64,000 bases of DNA. Source: an uncultured Clostridia bacterium. Its GTDB lineage: Bacteria; Bacillota; Clostridia; TANB77; CAG-508. The translations under genes and the position numbers were made by a program. Below the pieces are notes generated by a model that saw only the letters and a list, made by a program, of their open reading frames with translations, ran no database searches and was not told where the DNA came from. This document shows, piece by piece, positions 51,826 to 58,453 of this stretch (the stretch's first letter is position 1; each line of letters begins with the position of its first letter). The DNA is taken from contig CAOSLI010000004.1 in NCBI GenBank assembly GCA_948524275.1, positions 62,001 through 126,000 of the forward strand, written 5' to 3'.

Positions 51826-52662
51826 TTATGCAGAAAGCTCTTCGTAGTCAACTTCGCTCGTAACCTCAAGACCTTCCTTCTTAGCAATTTCAAGCATACC
51901 TTTGTGAACTGTGATGAATCGGTCCCACATTACCTCTACATCAACACCTTGATTCCAATCATCCTTTACACTAACAGATACCTCTCCGTCATAACAATAA
52001 AGGAAAGAAATTTTCACATGGTCTCTTTGCATTAATGCATACAGCTTATAGTCTGTGCTATCACCTCTGCTATAATGTGCCTCACACATAAGCACAGCCT
52101 CGAAATCATCGCAGGTTGTTATGTGCAACTCATCGTCATAAGGTTCAACATGTTGCCAGATGTCATCAGGGTTTGTTTCGCGTCTTGCTTCCATAACGAC
52201 TTCAGTAAGCTCCAATATTTCTTTTAAGAGCAAATCTTTTGCGTCGATGGTCTGGGTTTCGGTTTCGGAGAGCGCCATCTTTCTTTTCTCTTCTGCCGCA
52301 ATCTCTAGTTCTCTCATTGTATCTCTTTCCGGATATACGCCGTTATTCTCCGTCAGATATGAAACAATGCTCTGTATCAAAGGGTCGTCAGCAAGATGCC
52401 TATGCTCAATATACCCGTCCAACCTTGCCTTGAAGTCTTTCTTCAAGTACTTTTCAACCTCTGCCTCGCTTTTAAGCGTCACAACATCGGACAGCTCGTC
52501 AGCACATCCAGTAAACGGATCCATATTGACGTAAAATGATACCTCTCCATCCTTGGCGAGCTTCTCCAGCAGATTATTGCGGTTTTCCTCGTTTACATCG
52601 CAGATCTTCCGCAAATCTCCCAGGACTCTCCTGCTTACCTTGCCATTGTAATTCTTAATCAT
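51826..52662 (-). CDS. Hypothetical 278-aa protein, G+C-rich
   Basis: No family recognised. A soluble, strongly acidic protein (NMDPFTGCADELSDVVTLKSEAEVEKYLKKDFKARLDGYIEHRHLADDP; ETNPDDIWQHVEPYDDELHITTCDDFEAVLMCEAHYSRGD). The closing part is VDYEELSA. Codon choice is G+C-rich by eye (about 45%), unlike its neighbours. I start at the Met after AAGGAGG, seven codons into the open frame. It has a perfect TTGACA-17-TATAAT promoter and a leader that can fold in two ways around the ribosome site. Possibly horizontally acquired; function unknown. Confidence 0.7.
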   Translation of the reverse strand: MIKNYNGKVSRRVLGDLRKICDVNEENRNNLLEKLAKDGEVSFYVNMDPFTGCADELSDVVTLKSEAEVEKYLKKDFKARLDGYIEHRHLADDPLIQSIVSYLTENNGVYPERDTMRELEIAAEEKRKMALSETETQTIDAKDLLLKEILELTEVVMEARRETNPDDIWQHVEPYDDELHITTCDDFEAVLMCEAHYSRGDSTDYKLYALMQRDHVKISFLYCYDGEVSVSVKDDWNQGVDVEVMWDRFITVHKGMLEIAKKEGLEVTSEVDYEELSA

Positions 52663-52684
52663 TTTAATCCTCCTTGTAGTCATT

Positions 52685-52705
52685 CGGAGGCTATTATTGC
52701 CTCCG
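52685..52705 (-). promoter_or_regulatory. 5' UTR hairpin that can compete with the ribosome site
   Basis: CGGAGGC (52685-52691) and GCCTCCG (52699-52705) pair with each other; the CCTCC of this hairpin on the mRNA lies 9 bases before AAGGAGG and could instead pair with it. Two alternative folds of the leader are possible, with opposite effects on translation. Confidence 0.5.
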
Positions 52706-52748
52706 AAAGCCGTTGTTTCAAAGGCAACAAAATTTTTGTCGCATTTTT

Positions 52749-52777
52749 ATTATACTATGCTTTACATAAAATGTCAA
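52749..52777 (-). promoter_or_regulatory. Perfect consensus promoter of the 278-aa ORFan
   Basis: TTGACA (52772-52777) and TATAAT (52749-52754) on the minus strand with a 17-base spacer; about 85 bases before the ATG. Confidence 0.85.
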
Positions 52778-52813
52778 CAAACTGTTGCTGAGTTTCAAAA
52801 TAAATTCTGTCAT

Positions 52814-53845
52814 TTACATCTTTTTGCAAACTATTACACATATTTGTAGAAGTCCTAAATATCCAAACACAGGAAACAACACTCCGACTAAATTTGAAAA
52901 TCCTATTTTTGAGATTAGAACTGAGATTATACACATTATGCACGCAACCTGTGTATACCTTTTATTTTTTTCAATATTTCCTAATCTATTTTGCAAGTAA
53001 CTGGTTCCAAGCGACACAGCTGTCGTATATATTGAACCTAATATGACTATTCCATATAAGTATTTTAAAAATCTAGATTTTCTTGAAATTATATAAACTG
53101 CTGGCATTTCTAGTGATTCTATTGGGACATCTGATTTTGTTAGTAGGAAATATATAATTGCTCCTAAAAGTCCAACTATTAATGCGCTTATGGTTGTTAT
53201 CTTAAATATTTGCCTTTTATTTTTTAGATATTGCTTTAATGCTATTAGCACTGGTACTAGTAAAATGCTGTTGTAGCTACCATATAAAATGCTACTTATT
53301 ATGAAATTTTTATTATTTATTTTTGCAATACTTTGCATAGTATTTACTACATTACTTCCCTCTAGCATTATCATGCCAATTATAATTATTGTGCTAACCA
53401 TGATTGGCACTAGTATTTCGTTTGCCTTTACTGTTCCTTCAATGCTTTTTCTTAATGTCAGATATGCAGCTATTGCAAGTAAGCCGCTTCCAATTAGGCT
53501 GTTTATACCTAGTTCTTGACTAAAATATGCGCCAAATCCTGACACCATAATAAAAAAAGATACAAGCAAAAATATATTAACAATATTATTTATTATATCT
53601 TTTGTTTTCTTGTTTTTCTTAATTAGAATGTCTAAAAAATCTTTATATGTATGTATATTGTGGCTGTTTACTATTTTTAATGTTTTATATGTCACAAATG
53701 CTATAATAGTGCACGATATTGCTATTCCAAGCAGTCCTTCTTTTCCATATGAAAAGAAGAATAAATACATCTCTTGACCTGATGCAAATCCTGCGCCTAT
53801 CATCGCGCCTATTATCACTGAAACTACTTTTAGAATATTACCCAT
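52814..53845 (-). CDS. YkvI-like multipass membrane protein
   Basis: A 343-aa protein with about ten membrane segments. It opens VVSVIIGAMIGAGFASGQEMYLFFFSYGKEGLLGIAIS, the signature of the YkvI family, which belongs to the APC transporter superfamily. LYGSYNSILLVPVLIALK and IISRKSRFLKYLYGIVILGSIYTTAVSLGTSYLQNRLG support it. Substrate unknown. The only ribosome-site-like bases before its ATG (GGGAG) are in the arm of the preceding terminator hairpin. Confidence 0.88.
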   Translation of the reverse strand: MGNILKVVSVIIGAMIGAGFASGQEMYLFFFSYGKEGLLGIAISCTIIAFVTYKTLKIVNSHNIHTYKDFLDILIKKNKKTKDIINNIVNIFLLVSFFIMVSGFGAYFSQELGINSLIGSGLLAIAAYLTLRKSIEGTVKANEILVPIMVSTIIIIGMIMLEGSNVVNTMQSIAKINNKNFIISSILYGSYNSILLVPVLIALKQYLKNKRQIFKITTISALIVGLLGAIIYFLLTKSDVPIESLEMPAVYIISRKSRFLKYLYGIVILGSIYTTAVSLGTSYLQNRLGNIEKNKRYTQVACIMCIISVLISKIGFSNLVGVLFPVFGYLGLLQICVIVCKKM

Positions 53846-53847
53846 AA

Positions 53848-53879
53848 AAAACTCCCATACTATTTTATTTGGGAGTTTT
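53848..53879 (-). terminator. Hairpin between trmL and the YkvI gene
   Basis: AAAACTCCCA and TGGGAGTTTT arms (53848-53857 with 53870-53879), then TTTTTTATGGG on the minus strand: the T run ends in the ATG of the next gene. Confidence 0.75.
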
Positions 53880-53920
53880 AAATATTATGATTTTTCATGC
53901 CTAAAATCATCGCTTTTTAT

Positions 53921-54424
53921 TTAGTTATTATCGAAGTATCCGCTTATCTCTTCTAAGCCTTCAAAATTGCATTGTCTAAATATGTCATAAACTACAATTG
54001 ATACTGAATTTGATAAATTAAGTGATCGTAATGTCGGTCTCATTGGAATTCTAATTGTCTTGTCAATATATTTTAATAGTATATCTTCTGGTAAGCCCTT
54101 TGTTTCTTTACCAAATAAAATAAATATCTCGTCCATTTCTTTGTAGTTTGGTTCTGAGTAAACATTTTTTCCTTTTGTGGTTACAAAGAACATATTATTT
54201 TCTTCTGGCTTATATTTTTCTAGGAATCTTTGGAATGAGTCATGTTCTTCAATTTCAAGTTTGTCCCAATAATCAAGTCCAGCTCTCTTTACAGCCTTTT
54301 CATCTATTTTGAATCCAAGTGGATGTACTAAATGTAATTTAGCTCCTGTTGCTGCACAAGTTCTTGCTATATTTCCTGTATTTTGTGGTATTTCTGGTTC
54401 TACTAATACGACGTTTAATTTCAT
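53921..54424 (-). CDS. trmL: tRNA (cytidine(34)-2'-O)-methyltransferase TrmL
   Basis: A 167-aa SPOUT enzyme that methylates the wobble ribose of tRNA-Leu. The family pattern is VVLVEPEIPQNTGNIARTCAATGAKLHLVHPLGFKIDEKAVKRAGLDYWD, with the trefoil-knot loop IFILFGKETKGLPEDIL, RIPMRPTLRSLNLSNSVSIVVYD. Length is normal. It precedes the YkvI gene and follows the MGMT fusion. Confidence 0.96.
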   Translation of the reverse strand: MKLNVVLVEPEIPQNTGNIARTCAATGAKLHLVHPLGFKIDEKAVKRAGLDYWDKLEIEEHDSFQRFLEKYKPEENNMFFVTTKGKNVYSEPNYKEMDEIFILFGKETKGLPEDILLKYIDKTIRIPMRPTLRSLNLSNSVSIVVYDIFRQCNFEGLEEISGYFDNN

Positions 54425-54478
54425 AGCTTCTCCTTTTTGACTTTTATTATGTATTTTCTTTTGTTAATGCTAAGTAAT

Positions 54479-55144
54479 TTATTTCATTTGGTATCTCTCT
54501 AAATCAACTTTATAATTTGTTACTTCTATTCCATCTGCAACTAGCCTTTGCTTTTGGACATCTATTCCATCATCTCCAAAATTTTTTGATAATTCTCCTT
54601 TGCTGTTTACGACTTTGTAACATGGATATTTTATTGGATCTGGATTGACGTGCAAAATATTTCCTACAACTCTGCATAATCTTTTGTTTCCTAGATGTTC
54701 TGCTATTTGAGCATATGTTACTACTTTTCCCTTTGAAATTGTTAGCAGATAGTCATATACTTTTTGATTTAAATTTTCTCCTGTTTTATTCTTTTTTGTT
54801 ATGTGCTTTTGCTTTTTCTTTGTCAATTCATAACTTTGGTCTATTAGCTCAAACGTCAATTCTTTATTGGCATTTTGACTGATGATAATGGTATTCCAGT
54901 ACTCTTTATTCATATGATATGCTGGAATTATATAGTCATATGTATTTCTTAACAAATCAGAATAGTCAGGTTCTGTTTTAACATTTACATATTCTTCACC
55001 ATTCACTTGCATGATAAGTGCAAACCATTTTCTGTTATCCTCATGTCTAAAAATTGCAGCATCTGGTGTATCATTCCATAAATATTCTGGATGTGCATCA
55101 TATTTTTCTTCTATGTAATTAAATATTTCTTCTCGGTTTGTCAT
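54479..55144 (-). CDS. YjbR-like domain fused to a methylguanine-DNA methyltransferase domain
   Basis: A 221-aa two-domain protein. The first ~105 residues (EEIFNYIEEKYDAHPEYLW...AIFRHEDNRKWFALIMQV...YDYIIPAYHMNKEYWNTIII) are of the MmcQ/YjbR fold. The remainder is the DNA-binding MGMT domain: VYDYLLTISKGKVVTYAQIAEHLGNKRLCRVVGNILHVNPDPIKYPCYKVV. The cysteine acceptor is retained as PCYKV, where PCHRV is usual. It transfers an alkyl group from O6-methylguanine to itself, if active. It heads a nudix-arsC-like-MGMT-trmL series. Confidence 0.82.
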   Translation of the reverse strand: MTNREEIFNYIEEKYDAHPEYLWNDTPDAAIFRHEDNRKWFALIMQVNGEEYVNVKTEPDYSDLLRNTYDYIIPAYHMNKEYWNTIIISQNANKELTFELIDQSYELTKKKQKHITKKNKTGENLNQKVYDYLLTISKGKVVTYAQIAEHLGNKRLCRVVGNILHVNPDPIKYPCYKVVNSKGELSKNFGDDGIDVQKQRLVADGIEVTNYKVDLERYQMK

Positions 55145-55164
55145 TTATTTTTAGCCTCTTATCA

Positions 55165-55515
55165 TTATAAAATTTTCCATGTTTCTTCTTTAAATCCTAC
55201 AAGAATGCATTTATCTGATATTAGTAGTGGTCTTTTTATAAGCATCCCATCACTTGCTAATAGTTTTATTTTTTCTTTGTCACTCATTTCTGTTAGCTTG
55301 TCTTTTAAACCCAACTCTTTGTATTTTAGTCCACTTGTATTAAACCATTTCTTTATATCAAGATTGCTTTTTTCTATCCAATTTGTTAATTCTTCTATAG
55401 TTGGCGTTTCTGTTACAATATTTCTATCTGTATATTCTATGTTATATTCTTCTAACCATTTCTTTGCTTTTTGGCATGTAGAACATTTTGGGTATTGTAT
55501 AAATATGTTTTTCAT
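55165..55515 (-). CDS. ArsC/Spx-family thioredoxin-like protein
   Basis: A 116-aa protein with the YffB/ArsC/Spx fold: YPKCSTCQKAKKWLEEYNIEYTDRNIVTETPTIEELTNWIE, then SDGMLIKRPLLIS, with the CSTC pair (residues 11-14). The CxxC of these proteins is redox-active. Not Spx by length. Whether it reduces arsenate is unknown; no ars genes adjoin. Six bases from the NUDIX gene. Confidence 0.85.
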   Translation of the reverse strand: MKNIFIQYPKCSTCQKAKKWLEEYNIEYTDRNIVTETPTIEELTNWIEKSNLDIKKWFNTSGLKYKELGLKDKLTEMSDKEKIKLLASDGMLIKRPLLISDKCILVGFKEETWKIL

Positions 55516-55520
55516 TGTAT

Positions 55521-55925
55521 CTAATTTAACTCCTTTAAGACTTTTTCAAATAATACCTTTGCATTTTCATATGTAATTGTATCAATTGCTTCTTTGTAAT
55601 CAAACCACTTAATTTCTGCAATTTCACTTTCTTGAGGTTTTGTGTTTCCTTCCATTAGCTTTGCAATGAATAATACGACTTCTTTGAGATTTCCTTTATC
55701 AGTCATATATTCCATTGTATATCTTTTACTTGCGTCTATTTGAACATCTAAATTTGTTTCTTCTTTTACTTCTCTTATAGCCGTTTCTTCTTCAGTTTCG
55801 TTTGCTTCAACATGACCTTTTGGGAATCCCCAATGTCCTTTTGTTTGTTTTACAAGCAAAACTTTTCCATTGTTAATTATAATGCAGCCACATGATTTTT
55901 CATCTATTTTTTCTTTTTGGTTCAT
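55521..55925 (-). CDS. NUDIX hydrolase
   Basis: A 134-aa hydrolase. The NUDIX box spans residues 39-61, GHVEANETEEETAIREVKEE with TNL after it, and is complete (the REVKEE acidic trio binds metal). KGHWGFPKGHVE before it is like diadenosine tetraphosphate hydrolases. ATATCTTTTT-type A+T-rich DNA precedes the gene and no other features are seen. Nucleotide substrate inferred. Confidence 0.88.
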   Translation of the reverse strand: MNQKEKIDEKSCGCIIINNGKVLLVKQTKGHWGFPKGHVEANETEEETAIREVKEETNLDVQIDASKRYTMEYMTDKGNLKEVVLFIAKLMEGNTKPQESEIAEIKWFDYKEAIDTITYENAKVLFEKVLKELN

Positions 55926-56102
55926 ATTTGTTCCTCTTATAATATCTTTTTGGTGGTGTAGTTTTTATGTGTAAAGCTTATCCAATTATAACATATATCC
56001 CTTACAAAATAAATATCCTCCCCATAATTTTTTTGGTTTGGATTGACTTTTATTGTTATTTGAATTACATTGTTTATAGTTAATTATTTGTAGGAGATGG
56101 TT

Positions 56103-56573
56103 ATGTTAAAGATATATAATGTAAAGGATAAAAGAGAATTTCTTAGAGAAATTGCTGAATTAACTTAAAAAGAATGGGGAATTGAGACAAATTCTGAAGA
56201 AGAATTTAATGCTAAAGTATCCTCAAAAATATGCAAAATTCTTAATAATTTAAATAATCCATTATATTGTAAATTAATTTTATTGGATGAAAACACCTTA
56301 GTTGGATTTATTTCTATTTTTCCAAACAATTGTGATGAAAGAAAGGATTTATCTCCATGGTATTCTACTATGTTTGTAAAGCAGGAATATAGAGGAAACG
56401 GATATTCCAGAATATTGAATGATGCAATTTTGGAAGAAGCCAAAAAGCGAGGTTTTAAAAAGCTATATTTAAAAACTAATCTAAATAATTATTATGAAAA
56501 GCTTGGCGCCATATATTTAGATACTTTATCAACTGGAGAAAAGTTGTATTATTTTAAAATTAATACATATTAA
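56103..56573 (+). pseudogene. GNAT acetyltransferase with a premature stop
   Basis: The gene opens at an ATG 5 bases after GGAG and reads MLKIYNVKDKREFLREIAELT, then TAA at 56166-56168, where a glutamine CAA fits, then KEWGIETNSEEEFNAKV and the GNAT fold: LLDENTLVGFISIFP, PWYSTMFVKQEYRGNGYSRILNDAILEEAKKRGFKKLYLKT, with the acetyl-CoA loop RGNGYS. The remainder stays in one frame to 56573. A TTG at 56283-56285 could still start a truncated 96-aa domain. It is one of few plus-strand genes here. Nonsense mutation is the simplest explanation. Confidence 0.82.
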
Positions 56574-56667
56574 ACTTTAGAACTATTTGGTCTCTAATCA
56601 TATAGTTCTAAAATAGCGTAACTTTAATTTTTTTAGCACTCTTGCAAATGTTTTGGAGCATAATAAA

Positions 56668-56695
56668 AAGCACCTACATCAATTTGTAAGTGCTT
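56668..56695 (-). terminator. Terminator of the 71-aa gene
   Basis: AAGCACCTAC (56668-56677) pairs with GTAAGTGCTT (56686-56695), touching the gene's stop codon. Confidence 0.6.
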
Positions 56696-56911
56696 CTAGT
56701 TTCTATTTTTTTCTAATTCTTTTATTGCATTTTGTATATACTTATTATCAATTTGTTTTATTTCTTCTATACCTTTAAATTTTTCCCAATTTTCAAGCAA
56801 TTCTATTTCCATTTTATGTGTATCTACACCATCAGAATGAAATAACAAATTTAACATATACTCAGTATGTAATATTTCACAAACAAAAGCCTCTATTTCA
56901 TTTCCCATCAT
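56696..56911 (-). CDS. Hypothetical 71-aa protein
   Basis: No family recognised. An acidic helical protein (NEIEAFVCEILHTEYMLNLLFHSDG; KMEIELLENWEKFKGIEEIKQIDNKYIQNAIKELEKN). GGGAGGT lies 11 bases before the first of two adjacent Mets. It is beyond the lone CRISPR-like repeat, in the same orientation as the phage-like fragments, so it may be part of the same remnant. Confidence 0.55.
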   Translation of the reverse strand: MMGNEIEAFVCEILHTEYMLNLLFHSDGVDTHKMEIELLENWEKFKGIEEIKQIDNKYIQNAIKELEKNRN

Positions 56912-56936
56912 TTATTATCAGCACCTCCCTATTGTA

Positions 56937-56971
56937 GTTTTATTACTATTTAAACAGCATAACTGTAAAAC
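56937..56971. repeat. Lone degenerate copy of the CRISPR repeat
   Basis: 35 bases that match the 36-base array repeat except for one missing base and four or five substitutions: both ends (GTTTTATTACTAT and TAAAAC) are intact. It lies 725 bases from the array and is not followed by another. It is either the old end of the array or an anti-repeat. See findings. Confidence 0.75.
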
Positions 56972-57031
56972 TCAGTTCCTCATTTAAAAATCAGCCCAAC
57001 TATGCTTTCGCCAACATTTATTAATAACTTA

Positions 57032-57226
57032 TCAATCATCAAAATCTGGATGTTTGTCCCAAAAACTTGTATCATATTCAGTTTTTGTTTTAATACATTT
57101 ATTAATTTCATCTATTAGTTCTTGTTTTGTTCCATAAAATTGTGCAAGTGGAAAACCTTCTGGAAATATTTTTTCATATTCATCTAATTTGTGTTCCACT
57201 TCTTTATCTAAAATATCATAATACAT
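57032..57226 (-). CDS. Hypothetical 64-aa acidic protein, phage-associated by position
   Basis: MYYDILDKEVEHKLDEYEKIFPEGFPLAQFYGTKQELIDEINKCIKTKTEYDTSFWDKHPDFDD: acidic, no known family. AGGAGG is 7 bases before the ATG and the ATG overlaps the stop of the preceding capsid-like fragment (TAATG), so translation is coupled. That tight packing and the neighbour suggest a phage structural operon remnant. No function can be given. Confidence 0.6.
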   Translation of the reverse strand: MYYDILDKEVEHKLDEYEKIFPEGFPLAQFYGTKQELIDEINKCIKTKTEYDTSFWDKHPDFDD

Positions 57227-57423
57227 TATAACAACCTCCTAATAAGATTATCAAATTCTTTAAAAGTATTTGGTAAATATTTTTGGAATAATTCTAATTG
57301 TTTTATATCATTATTTCCGGCCATTGTAAACATTTGAGCAAATATTTCTTTTTCCAGTTTTTCTGCTTTCTTCCGATATTTATTTTCATGTTTATATCTG
57401 CCTACAATTTTATTGTTTGTCAT
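57226..57423 (-). CDS. Phage minor-capsid-like protein, C-terminal fragment
   Basis: 65 codons: NNKIVGRYKHENKYRKKAEKLEKEIFAQMFTMAGNNDIKQLELFQKYLPNTFKEFDNLIRRLL. The GRYxHxxKY...EIFAxMF...xxYLPNTFxxF order resembles the C-terminal end of phage minor capsid proteins. In-frame reading continues upstream as NSNYREFSDIVGGM, and the remainder of the gene is in the other frame at 57461-57696, separated by a homopolymer slip. It is therefore the end of a broken gene and probably not made as a separate protein. Confidence 0.6.
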   Translation of the reverse strand: MTNNKIVGRYKHENKYRKKAEKLEKEIFAQMFTMAGNNDIKQLELFQKYLPNTFKEFDNLIRRLL

Positions 57424-57460
57424 ACCACCTACTATATCACTAAATTCTCTATAATTGCTA

Positions 57461-57696
57461 TTATTCTTTATTAATGTTTTGTATATATCTTTTTTTAATA
57501 TTGTTCTTATCTAACTGTATTGCTTTTATAAAATAATTAGTAGAAGATAGCCATTCATTATTATAATCAACAGCATGTCCTATTTCATGAATCAATGTTC
57601 TGCTATTGTAATTTGTTTTTAAAACTATATTTCCATTTCTATGATATGCTTTACTTCCACCTACTTTTATTAATTTTATATTTGTATTTACATGTT
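57461..57696 (-). pseudogene. Truncated HExxH metallopeptidase-like gene fused to the array end
   Basis: An open frame of 78 codons entering from the array: KLIKVGGSKAYHRNGNIVLKTNYNSRTLIHEIGHAVDYNNEWLSS, then AIQLDKNNIKKR and stop. It has a zinc-peptidase HEIGH motif. One A too many in the run of seven at 57490-57496 (T on the plus strand) explains the stop; with six, the frame continues into the capsid-like fragment. It has no start: the 5' end is lost exactly where the first CRISPR repeat begins. Confidence 0.65.
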
Positions 57697-58392
57697 GTTT
57701 TATTACTATCTAAGATAACATAACTCTAAAACAGCAAGCTCTCATTCCAAAGTAGTCAAATGGTTTTATTACTATCTAAAATAACATAACTCTAAAACAG
57801 GTTTTTATGTTATATCGCTCGTCTTCTTGTTTTATTACTATCTAAAATAACATAACTCTAAAACCTTCGTTTCTTGGACTTTCTAATTTTATAAGTTTTA
57901 TTACTATCTAAAATAACATAACTCTAAAACTGTGCGATGGAGCAAAAGTAAATTATACAGGTTTTATTACTATCTAAAATAACATAACTCTAAAACTAAT
58001 TGTTTTTCTTTCATTCTCTTGAGCTAGTTTTATTACTATCTAAAATAACATAACTCTAAAACCTTTAGTTTGTTTAATTTCAATTGCTTTTAGTTTTATT
58101 ACTATCTAAAATAACATAACTCTAAAACGTCCATGATTAACTAAAGATTTAAGTACTTGTTTTATTACTATCTAAAATAACATAACTCTAAAACTAAAAG
58201 ATGAATTTATTGAAAGATGTTATAGTTTTATTACTATCTAAAATAACATAACTCTAAAACTGTTATCACTTCCTTTCATTATACGTTTTTGTTTTATTAC
58301 TATCTAAAATAACATAACTCTAAAACTACAAGGTTGAAATACAAAAAAGAGAAGAAGTTTTATTACTATCTAAAATAACATAACTCTAAAAC
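57697..58392 (-). CRISPR. CRISPR array, type II-A: 11 repeats, 10 spacers
   Basis: Repeats are 36 nt and spacers are all exactly 30 nt (66-base period). Read in the crRNA sense (minus strand) the repeat begins GTTTTAGAGTTATG and ends AGTAATAAAAC, close to type II-A repeats. Repeats start at 57697, 57763, 57829, 57895, 57961, 58027, 58093, 58159, 58225, 58291 and 58357. Ten are identical; the leader-distal copy (57697) has one change (AAGAT for AAAAT on the plus strand), a usual sign of the old end. Spacer sequences are all different. The array is transcribed away from the cas genes. Confidence 0.98.
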
Positions 58393-58453
58393 CTCAAATT
58401 GGGTTATAGGTTTTTTCGGATAACGACTCCGTTATGTTATTTTAGTAGCATAT
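58393..58453 (-). promoter_or_regulatory. CRISPR leader
   Basis: 61 bases between the csn2 stop and the first repeat. It ends in ATTTGAG directly against the repeat, the anchor known from type II-A leaders, where Cas1-Cas2 integrates. It also has the inverted copy of the repeat described next. The pre-crRNA promoter must be in csn2 or in this stretch; no convincing hexamers are seen. Confidence 0.8.
58420..58448 (-). other. Cis anti-repeat and hairpin in the leader
   Basis: On the minus strand CTACTAAAATAACATAAC (58431-58448) is complementary to the inner part of the repeat, and ATAACG...CGTTAT (58420-58425 with 58430-58435) forms a hairpin next to it. The leader RNA could pair over about 18 bases with the first repeat. 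Confidence 0.7.

Noticed and set aside
56165..56443. 92-codon frame on the minus strand across the GNAT gene
   Set aside because: The plus strand encodes a recognisable GNAT domain with ribosome site.
56971..57100. tracrRNA body downstream of the lone repeat
   Set aside because: No nexus-like hairpin, no terminator and no promoter were found; kept only as an open question under the lone repeat.
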